DNA from: an uncultured Flavobacteriaceae bacterium
GTDB lineage: Bacteria; Bacteroidota; Bacteroidia; Flavobacteriales; Flavobacteriaceae
Direction: 5' to 3'
Assembly: GCA_913045325.1 (NCBI GenBank)
Contig: CAJWPZ010000010.1
Coordinates: 1 to 60,645, forward strand
DNA length: 60,645 bases
The position numbers were made by a program, and so were the translations under genes. Of the stretch, positions 1 through 6,811 are shown piece by piece. Below the pieces are notes generated by a model. That model was not told where the DNA came from, searched no databases, and worked only from the letters and a program-made list of their open reading frames with translations. Each line of letters opens with the position of its first letter. Position 1 is the stretch's first letter.

Positions 1-1705
1 TATACTTGGTTGGAATATTGGCGCCAGGAGCTACAACGATAGAAATATCAAAACTTCCAGAATCAAAGCAAAGCCCATCAAAAATACTTTCTATACGCAC
101 AAAAATAGTCTCAACAGGAGCCGTTACATTGTAAATTCCTGGCAGTGGGTTTATATCTGTGTTGGCATCTATAAGGGTGTTGTGATAGGTAATGTCATAA
201 AGTAAAGGGTCAAGACCATTTAAGACCTCTATATCTTTTAGCTCTGGTAAATTAACAGCAACCACACCGCTGGAGTCACCATCACAAAAACCTTCATCGG
301 TAAGGTCACCTACAAAAGGCTGAGAGTAATTAATAGTAAAATCTTCTAAAGCAAAACAAATTCCGCCAAGATCTTCTATGCGTACAAATATTGTTTGTAG
401 CGGTGGTGCTGAAATCAAAAAGGCATTGGGCGTGAGGATTTCATTTACTCCTGCTTGAGAATCTGTAAAATCTTCGTAGTATTTTACAGCAAATAACCCA
501 GGATCTTGAGCACCCAAAACAAGCGCGTCATTAATGGTAAGATCAAAGATGCCCATTTGAGACCCGTCATCGCACTGAAACAAGTTGTTTGGCTGGTTTG
601 CTATTGGAACAGGTGCAAACTCAACTACAATATCATCGGTGCCAGAACAGCCAGAATCATCATTAGTAACTTCTATTTGATAGGTTCCAGATACGGTAAC
701 ATCAAGAGTAGAATTAGTTTCTCCTGGTATGATATCAAATACCATTGTAACAGGATTAAAAATAAACCATTGGTAGGTACTTCCATCTGAAGGACCACCC
801 AAACCAGACAAGCCAATCTCTAATGTTTCGCCTTCACACAAAGCAGTTCCTAGATCAATGGTGACATCTGGACCAAGGTTTACTCCAATATTAAAGGAGC
901 CTCCTTCAAGAAATACTGCGGCATCGTATGCAGAATCTGTCTCATCTGCAATAACTAGTTTTATGTTATAGCCATTTCCAGGGATTACATTACCAACAGC
1001 TGTTAAAGGAACGGTTTGACCATTAAAGTATATAGGAGAATCTGCCGCATTTACAGAGGGAAAACCAGGAACATCAAAATTATATTGTTGAAAATATTCT
1101 GTGTTTATATCCTCACATTGCCCTGGGATACCATACCTAACATTTGTAACCTCTATAGGGGTTGTTGTACCTGGCAAGACTGCAAGATTTTGAACAACAC
1201 CCGTGATTTGATCTGTAAGTATAAATGCGAAAGCGTCAGAAAAAGTACATTCAAAATTTCTGTTGTATTCTTCAGAAGCTAAAATAAAATTGAAATTTAT
1301 TTGAGCAATTTGTGGTACAAAATTGAACTGAATTGCAGAGGCGTTATTGGTGGCTGTTGCAGTGGTATTTGCCTCTAAATCTACATCTCCAGGCCAGGAT
1401 GCATCCCCACCACTAAGGATTACACCAGTATTGTTGGGTCCAGATGCCTGTGAAACATCACCTGTCATTAAAATAATCCCGTCAGAAAAAGGAAAATTTG
1501 AGCCATTTGCATTAAAATAACCTATCCCGTTTACGTTTCCAAAATCTGTTCCAGTACGTTGGCCAACATTAGTAACCTCAGCACATGGAGAGTCAATAAG
1601 AATGTCTTGGATTAACTCTTGAGCGGTAAAAGTTTCATCTATGGTGATTTGACCCATACCCAAAGAACAATAAAGCGTAAAAATAAAGAGTAGTATTTTT
1701 TTCAT
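1..1705 (-). CDS. Choice-of-anchor L domain surface protein (partial, C-terminus outside window)
   Basis: The frame is open from an ATG at 1705 on the minus strand to the window edge, about 568 residues with no stop. Residues 1-19 look like a Sec signal peptide (MKKILLFIFTLYCSLGMGQ). The next ~250 residues carry the hallmarks of the choice-of-anchor L domain: a FNFILASEEYNRNFE stretch followed by FSDAFAFIL, a VTNVRYG strand and a late LVIADETDSAYDAAVFLEGG strand. After this come Ig/SprB-like modules with repeated motifs such as TIFVRIED and TIFVRIES, and FQCDDGSQMGIFDL. In Flavobacteriia such proteins usually end in a gliding-motility or T9SS sorting domain, which would lie outside the window. 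The role is inferred as a large secreted or cell-surface protein, perhaps an adhesin. A TATATTTG -7 box lies 19 nt upstream. Confidence 0.85.
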   Translation of the reverse strand, partial: MKKILLFIFTLYCSLGMGQITIDETFTAQELIQDILIDSPCAEVTNVGQRTGTDFGNVNGIGYFNANGSNFPFSDGIILMTGDVSQASGPNNTGVILSGGDASWPGDVDLEANTTATATNNASAIQFNFVPQIAQINFNFILASEEYNRNFECTFSDAFAFILTDQITGVVQNLAVLPGTTTPIEVTNVRYGIPGQCEDINTEYFQQYNFDVPGFPSVNAADSPIYFNGQTVPLTAVGNVIPGNGYNIKLVIADETDSAYDAAVFLEGGSFNIGVNLGPDVTIDLGTALCEGETLEIGLSGLGGPSDGSTYQWFIFNPVTMVFDIIPGETNSTLDVTVSGTYQIEVTNDDSGCSGTDDIVVEFAPVPIANQPNNLFQCDDGSQMGIFDLTINDALVLGAQDPGLFAVKYYEDFTDSQAGVNEILTPNAFLISAPPLQTIFVRIEDLGGICFALEDFTINYSQPFVGDLTDEGFCDGDSSGVVAVNLPELKDIEVLNGLDPLLYDITYHNTLIDANTDINPLPGIYNVTAPVETIFVRIESIFDGLCFDSGSFDISIVVAPGANIPTKY

Positions 1706-1724
1706 TGACAAAACAATATGAGGT

Positions 1725-1732
1725 CAAATATA
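1725..1732 (-). promoter_or_regulatory. -7 box for the choice-of-anchor L gene
   Basis: Minus-strand TATATTTG matches the Bacteroidota TAnnTTTG element exactly and lies 19 nt before the ATG. No TTG is seen at the expected -33 distance. Confidence 0.55.
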
Positions 1733-1756
1733 TTCATTACAATGATTTTCTTTCGG

Positions 1757-1764
1757 TATTTTTG
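1757..1764 (+). promoter_or_regulatory. -7 box for nfu
   Basis: TATTTTTG matches TAnnTTTG, 28 nt before the ATG at 1793. An in-frame ATG at 1718 lies upstream of this box, which argues for the later start. Confidence 0.55.
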
Positions 1765-1792
1765 CAAAAAAAAATCACACAAAATTCACACT

Positions 1793-2722
1793 ATGGACCA
1801 ATTTAATATATCTGTACAACCAACAAATAACGAAAATATTGTGAAGTTTGTTACAAATTCGTTTTTAACACAAGCTAAGAGTTATGAGTTTTCTAACATA
1901 GATCAAGCTAAACCAAGCCCTTTGGCTCAAGAATTGTTTTATCTTCCTTTTGTAAAGACAGTATATATATCTCAAAATTTTGTTGCCATTGAAAAATTCA
2001 ACATTGTTGATTGGCCATCTGTACAGGATGAAGTGGCGCAATCTATTGCAGATTACCTAAATAGTGACAAAGAGGTGATCACCGCAGAAGAAACATCAAA
2101 AAAAGTACCGGTAACAGTCTACGCAGAAAGCACTCCAAACCCTGGGGTAATGAAATATGTTGCCAACAAACCACTAGCAGATGGCGTGTTTGAGTTTAAA
2201 TCTATAGAAGATGCTACACAGGCTCCACTAGCAAAAGCACTCTTCTCTTTTGCTTTTGTAAAAGAAGTTTTTATTAGCGCAAACTATATTTCTATAACAA
2301 AATACAATGTGGTAGAATGGACAGAAGTTTCAAATGAGTTGCGCTCATTTATAAGAACCTTTATCGAAGAGGGTAACGCTATTTTTAACGATGCTTTTCT
2401 GCAAAGCAAGAAAGAGGTTGTAGCAAAAGATGACAAGAAAAAAACAGCCACTTCAGAAGAAAAAAATGACAAAACATACACCTCAATTGAGCAGGAGATT
2501 GTTGATATCCTAGATGAGTACATTAAACCCGCTGTAGCAAGTGATGGTGGGCATATTGCATTTGATTCCTATCAAAAAGACACGAAGACCGTACATGTGA
2601 TTCTGCAAGGAGCTTGTAGTGGTTGCCCGTCGGCTACCGTTACGCTAAAAAATGGTATTCAAACCATGCTTCAAGAAATGATGCCCGGTAGAGTTGAAAC
2701 TGTGGAGGCAGTTAATGGCTAA
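1793..2722 (+). CDS. Nfu/NifU-type iron-sulfur cluster scaffold protein
   Basis: The 309-residue product (start at 1793) has two consecutive Nfu N-terminal-like domains (about 5-95 and 106-195). Each has the PLAQ/PLAK...FVK.V(Y/F)IS signature. A charged linker follows (205-230), then a C-terminal NifU domain (231-305) with the cluster-binding motif C275-S-G-C278. Proteins of this family carry Fe-S clusters to apoproteins in the cytoplasm. The duplicated N-domain is common in Bacteroidota. The gene is monocistronic, divergent from the surface-protein gene, with its own -7 box. An upstream in-frame ATG (1718) would add 25 poorly conserved residues and include the promoter, so I rejected it. Confidence 0.92.
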   Translation: MDQFNISVQPTNNENIVKFVTNSFLTQAKSYEFSNIDQAKPSPLAQELFYLPFVKTVYISQNFVAIEKFNIVDWPSVQDEVAQSIADYLNSDKEVITAEETSKKVPVTVYAESTPNPGVMKYVANKPLADGVFEFKSIEDATQAPLAKALFSFAFVKEVFISANYISITKYNVVEWTEVSNELRSFIRTFIEEGNAIFNDAFLQSKKEVVAKDDKKKTATSEEKNDKTYTSIEQEIVDILDEYIKPAVASDGGHIAFDSYQKDTKTVHVILQGACSGCPSATVTLKNGIQTMLQEMMPGRVETVEAVNG

Positions 2723-2765
2723 TATTCTAATGCTTTTAGATACAATAGATGTAGCGTACTCTAAT

Positions 2766-2791
2766 TTGAAATTTCAAAAAGTGTATTTTTG
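2766..2791 (+). promoter_or_regulatory. Promoter of the DUF255 lipoprotein gene
   Basis: TTG at 2766-2768 and TATTTTTG at 2784-2791 are separated by 15 nt, slightly short for the usual -33/-7 pair. The box lies 29 nt before the ATG. Confidence 0.5.
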
Positions 2792-2820
2792 TTTGTAAGA
2801 TTTATTAAACCCAAGTATAG

Positions 2821-4932
2821 ATGAAACAACTTTATTTAATTTTACTTTGTTCTATTTTATTTTTTTCTTGTAACACTTCAAAAAAAGACTCCGTGGACAT
2901 ACCTAAATACACCAACTTACTTGCTCAAGAAACAAGCCCTTATTTATTACAGCACGCTCATAACCCTGTAGATTGGAGAGCTTGGAATGACCAAACATTG
3001 GAAGTTGCAAAAAAGGATAAAAAACTCATGATTGTTAGCATAGGATATGCTGCCTGTCACTGGTGTCATGTTATGGAACGAGAGAGTTTTGAGGATAGTG
3101 CCGTTGCAGCCGTAATGAACAAAAACTACATCAATGTTAAGGTAGACAGAGAGGAGCGTCCAGATGTAGATCAAATCTATATTAATGCAGTGCAACTATT
3201 AACAGGTAGTGCCGGGTGGCCACTTAATGTGATAACACTCCCAGATGGCAGACCTGTTTGGGGAGGCACTTATTTTAAAAAGGAGGACTGGACCAATGTA
3301 TTAAAGCAAATACAGAAAGTATATAAAGAGAATCCAGAAAGGTTGTTTGAGGTTGCAAACAATCTTGAACAGGGTATAAAAAGCATGGATCTTCTTCCTG
3401 TAAATCAGGAAAATGTAGATTTAAAAAAATTCAATACAGATGAAATTTTAAGCCAATGGCAAGAATCCTTTGACACTACATTTGGAGGTCCAAATAGAGC
3501 TCCTAAATTCATGATGCCAAATACTATTTCTTATCTTTTAAGAAAAGCAAAACAAAGCCAAGACAAGGTCTTACTTGAGTATGTTACCACTACCCTAGAT
3601 AAGATGGCCTATGGAGGTATATACGATCATATTGGAGGTGGGTTTTCAAGGTATAGTGTAGATAAAAAATGGCATGTTCCTCACTTTGAAAAAATGCTGT
3701 ATGACAATGGCCAAATGGTGAGTCTGTATAGTAACGCCTATTTGGCTACCAAAAACAATTTATATAAAGAAGTGGTAACTCAAACCCTTGCATTTATTGC
3801 TAGAGAATGCACAAATAGTGAAGGTGCCTTTTACTCTTCCTACGATGCCGATAGCCTCACACAGGAAGGAGTTTTGGAAGAAGGAGCCTATTATGTATTT
3901 ACCAAAGAGGAGCTTTCAAAAGAACTTGGAGAAGATTTTAAATTGTTCTCAACCTACTACAACATCAACTCCTTTGGACTTTGGGAAAATAATCATTATG
4001 TTTTAATACGCACTAAAAGTGACCCAGTGATATGCCAAGAGTTTGGTATTACCAATGAGGTGTTACAAAACAAAAAAGAAGCTTGGAGAAACGTACTTCT
4101 TACCTACAGAAATAAACGAGATAAGCCAAGACTGGATGATAAAATACTCACCTCCTGGAATGGGCTTATGCTTAAGGGATATGTTGATGCTTATAAAGCA
4201 TTTCAAGAACCAGCATACTTGCAGGCTGCTCTAAAAAATGCACATTTTATAAAGTCTAAACAATGGCAAACATCTGGCGCTTTGTTTCATAGCTATAAAG
4301 ATGGGAAAAGCACAATTAATGGCTACTTAGAAGATTATGCAGCCGTAATTGACGGCTTTATTGGTTTGTATGAAATCACATTGGATAGCCAATGGATTAC
4401 CATTGCCAATGAATTAACAAGTTATACCTATGGGCATTTCTTTGATTCAGAAAAGCAACTGTTTTATTTCACCAATGATCAGGATCCATCATTAATTACA
4501 AGAAGTTTTGAATACAGGGATAATGTAATCCCAGCATCCAATTCTATGATGGCAAAAAACTTATCTGTTTTGTCTCATCATTTTGACAACCAAACATATG
4601 CCACCACCGCCTCACAAATGCTTAAAAATGTTCTCCCAGAGATAGAAAAATACCCATCAGGGTTTTCTAACTGGTTGGACTTATTGGCTAATTTTCAAAA
4701 CAACTTCTATGAAATTGTTGTTGTGGGAGATGATGCCCAACAAAAAGTGAAAGAAATTAATCAGTATTACCTGCCAAACAAACTTGTTGCAGGTAGCACC
4801 AAAGAGGGTAATAGCCCGCTTTTAAAACAGCGCTTTATAGAAAATGAGACCTTTGTCTATGTTTGCGTGAATAATGCTTGTAAAATGCCAGAAACACAGG
4901 TGTCAAAAGCAATAGATTTAATTGAGCGTTAA
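2821..4932 (+). CDS. DUF255 / YyaL-SSP411-type thioredoxin-domain lipoprotein
   Basis: The 703-residue protein matches the YyaL/spermatogenesis-associated protein 20 family. It has an N-terminal thioredoxin-like domain (about 30-200) with the SPYLLQHAHNPVDW signature and active-site-like C79-H-W-C82. An alpha/alpha-barrel related to N-acylglucosamine 2-epimerases follows (about 210-690), with HFEKMLYDNGQ and LTSWNGLMLKGY. The exact biochemical role of the family is not established. Unlike the usual cytoplasmic members, the N-terminus reads as a lipoprotein signal (MKQLYLILLCSILFFSC, lipid Cys17), so this copy is probably exported to an envelope membrane. It stands alone between its own promoter and a terminator. 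Confidence 0.88.
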   Translation: MKQLYLILLCSILFFSCNTSKKDSVDIPKYTNLLAQETSPYLLQHAHNPVDWRAWNDQTLEVAKKDKKLMIVSIGYAACHWCHVMERESFEDSAVAAVMNKNYINVKVDREERPDVDQIYINAVQLLTGSAGWPLNVITLPDGRPVWGGTYFKKEDWTNVLKQIQKVYKENPERLFEVANNLEQGIKSMDLLPVNQENVDLKKFNTDEILSQWQESFDTTFGGPNRAPKFMMPNTISYLLRKAKQSQDKVLLEYVTTTLDKMAYGGIYDHIGGGFSRYSVDKKWHVPHFEKMLYDNGQMVSLYSNAYLATKNNLYKEVVTQTLAFIARECTNSEGAFYSSYDADSLTQEGVLEEGAYYVFTKEELSKELGEDFKLFSTYYNINSFGLWENNHYVLIRTKSDPVICQEFGITNEVLQNKKEAWRNVLLTYRNKRDKPRLDDKILTSWNGLMLKGYVDAYKAFQEPAYLQAALKNAHFIKSKQWQTSGALFHSYKDGKSTINGYLEDYAAVIDGFIGLYEITLDSQWITIANELTSYTYGHFFDSEKQLFYFTNDQDPSLITRSFEYRDNVIPASNSMMAKNLSVLSHHFDNQTYATTASQMLKNVLPEIEKYPSGFSNWLDLLANFQNNFYEIVVVGDDAQQKVKEINQYYLPNKLVAGSTKEGNSPLLKQRFIENETFVYVCVNNACKMPETQVSKAIDLIER

Positions 4933-4964
4933 AACAGGCAACTAACTACAAAATTATCTCACAA

Positions 4965-5006
4965 AAAACGCACAAAACTATTGCAGCTTTGTGTGTTTTG
5001 TTTTTA
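4965..5006 (+). terminator. Rho-independent-like terminator after the DUF255 gene
   Basis: An imperfect stem (4965-4979 with 4985-4999) with one A.C mismatch and a 5-nt loop is followed by TTTTT. It lies 32 nt after the stop. Confidence 0.6.
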
Positions 5007-5083
5007 TTTGCAATGAATTAAAAAATACATCAAGTATCCTCAAAGAATAACAATAATTTAACACAATTAAAAGCTCGAAATAT

Positions 5084-5091
5084 TAGTTTTG
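5084..5091 (+). promoter_or_regulatory. -7 box for the paralogue pair
   Basis: TAGTTTTG matches TAnnTTTG, 31 nt before the ATG at 5123. No clear TTG is seen at -33. Confidence 0.45.
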
Positions 5092-5122
5092 AGTGTTTTT
5101 TTAAAAATAAACTACATCGTTA

Positions 5123-5809
5123 ATGAAAAATAATTTTCTAATATTACTATCCCTTTGTGTGTCTTTAAACATGATGTCTCAAAGTATGATAAATGAGCAA
5201 ACAGCAGATGCTGGTTTTTTATCTTCAAAAACAACCCCAGTTTTTAAGGGTTATAAAAACACCATGGGTTCTATATACGCCAATAAAGAGTTTCAAATAG
5301 GATCTATATACAAAGATGGCATGGTAGTGGCTAGCAATGTTGCCCTTAGGTATAATGTACAAGCAGAAGAAATGGAGCTGAAAGCTAATACTTCTACTAC
5401 TGTTGCCAATGTTATTAAAACATCCCAAAACATCTCTGTACGTATTTTAAATGATGATTTTGTATATCTGGTGTCTCCAGATAAAAATCAAAAAGCAGGA
5501 TATTTTATGGTCATTGCAGAAGGAGGCAAACTTAACGTTTACAAAAAAATAATCAAAGAATTTGTTGAGGGAAAAGGGTCTGCAAACTCATACTCTAGAG
5601 CTGTGCCAGATACTTTTAAAGAAAAAGAACAGTTGTATATTGTAAGTGCTACGGGAAGCTTAACAAAGATTCCAAAAGGAAAAACAAAAAGAGAAAAATT
5701 GTTCGTTTCACAGCAAAACCAAATGAGCAGCTACATAGAAACTAATAAGTTAAACCTGCGAAGAGAAAAAGATTTCAACCAAGCCTTAGACTATTTTAAC
5801 GCACTTTAA
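5123..5809 (+). CDS. Secreted protein of unknown function, tandem paralogue A
   Basis: I do not recognise the family. The 228-residue product starts with a signal peptide (MKNNFLILLSLCVSLNMMSQ) and has no further membrane segment. The body aligns with the next gene over nearly its whole length. Shared blocks include GSIYKDG/GNIYKEG, (A/V)xxEME(L/V)K, KTSQNISVRI/TKSQDIYVKI, GYFxV, YKKxIK(E/D)F, (V/L)PxxFK(E/D)K and a C-terminal (N)xLNLxxEK. The pattern suggests a compact beta-rich periplasmic or secreted domain, but that is inference. Only 45 nt separate the pair, so they are probably co-transcribed and arose by local duplication. Confidence 0.75.
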   Translation: MKNNFLILLSLCVSLNMMSQSMINEQTADAGFLSSKTTPVFKGYKNTMGSIYANKEFQIGSIYKDGMVVASNVALRYNVQAEEMELKANTSTTVANVIKTSQNISVRILNDDFVYLVSPDKNQKAGYFMVIAEGGKLNVYKKIIKEFVEGKGSANSYSRAVPDTFKEKEQLYIVSATGSLTKIPKGKTKREKLFVSQQNQMSSYIETNKLNLRREKDFNQALDYFNAL

Positions 5810-5854
5810 TCTTGGCGCAGTTTTTGCGAGTATATTAAAATAAAACCTATACCA

Positions 5855-6565
5855 ATGAAAAAAGCTATTCTTACCTTAATATTGTGTGTATTGACTCTTA
5901 GCACAGCCATCGCACAATTTGACGCTGCAATGTTTGTCTCAGATGTTTTCCTGTTAGACACCTATATAAAAAGACAAAACAAAGATGTTAATTTTAAAGA
6001 CACCAAGTCTTACAAAGGAACCCCTTACAACAATCCAAACTATTTGTTAGGAAATATTTACAAAGAAGGAAAAGTACTTGCAGAAAAAATAGCCATAAGA
6101 TACAACGCCGTTGCAGATGAGATGGAGGTAAAGCAAAACATAACCGATAGTGATGATGACGCTAGAGTTCTTACAAAATCTCAAGACATCTATGTGAAAA
6201 TTATAGATGATATATATGTATTTGTACCCTACCAAGGAGGTATTGAAAAGGGAGGTTATTTTCAAGTAACTTTTGAAGGAAACAACATAGCGCTTTACAA
6301 AAAACATATTAAAGATTTCAGCCCAAAGAAAAAGGCCACCTCTTCTATCACAAAATCACTTCCTGCTGTCTTTAAAGACAAACCTGTTTTTTACTTGGTA
6401 ACAAAAAAAGGTACGTTTTATCAAATGCCTAAATCTAGAACCAAGAAACTAAATGTGTTTGGCGAGAAGCTTAAAGAAATGAAAGACTTCACCAAGCAAA
6501 ATGATTTGAATCTTAATAACGAGAAAGAATTATTGATAGCTGTTAAATATTACGACACATTATAA
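5855..6565 (+). CDS. Secreted protein of unknown function, tandem paralogue B
   Basis: This is the second member of the tandem pair, 236 residues, with signal peptide MKKAILTLILCVLTLSTAIAQ. It shares the ordered motif blocks of the 5123 gene, including GNIYKEGKVLAEKIAIRYN against GSIYKDGMVVASNVALRYN. It carries an acidic insertion DSDDDAR in the middle and a lysine-rich C-terminal third, so the mature protein is probably basic at that end. No catalytic motif is visible. A strong terminator follows at 6611, closing the two-gene unit. Confidence 0.75.
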   Translation: MKKAILTLILCVLTLSTAIAQFDAAMFVSDVFLLDTYIKRQNKDVNFKDTKSYKGTPYNNPNYLLGNIYKEGKVLAEKIAIRYNAVADEMEVKQNITDSDDDARVLTKSQDIYVKIIDDIYVFVPYQGGIEKGGYFQVTFEGNNIALYKKHIKDFSPKKKATSSITKSLPAVFKDKPVFYLVTKKGTFYQMPKSRTKKLNVFGEKLKEMKDFTKQNDLNLNNEKELLIAVKYYDTL

Positions 6566-6610
6566 TTTATCTTTGACACATTGTTGCCAAGCAACCCAGG
6601 TCAAACAATA

Positions 6611-6646
6611 AAAAAACCTAACACAAAAAGTGTTAGGTTTTTTTAT
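6611..6646 (+). terminator. Terminator closing the paralogue pair
   Basis: A perfect 14-bp stem (6611-6624 with 6630-6643) has an AAAAA loop. The distal arm ends in a T run. Confidence 0.85.
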
Positions 6647-6706
6647 TGAATTAAACTCAATTAACATTTTGTGCCGGGTTTTAGTAAAACTCTCTTGTGT
6701 TTTTTC

Positions 6707-6714
6707 TATTTTTG
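6707..6714 (+). promoter_or_regulatory. -7 box upstream of polA
   Basis: TATTTTTG lies 97 nt before the preferred polA start (6812), and 25 nt before an alternative in-frame ATG at 6740. Confidence 0.5.
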
Positions 6715-6811
6715 ACTATAAGCGAAACACCTACTTCATGTGAAGTTGAATGTACTATTTAAAAGTCCTTTTAACAAACTCAATAAAGGTACTAGAAAAG
6801 AAAAAGCAACT

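Noticed and set aside
506-1282. Plus-strand ORFs inside the choice-of-anchor L gene
   Set aside because: The minus-strand frame is continuous, has a signal peptide and clear domain motifs. The plus-strand ORFs have no recognisable features.
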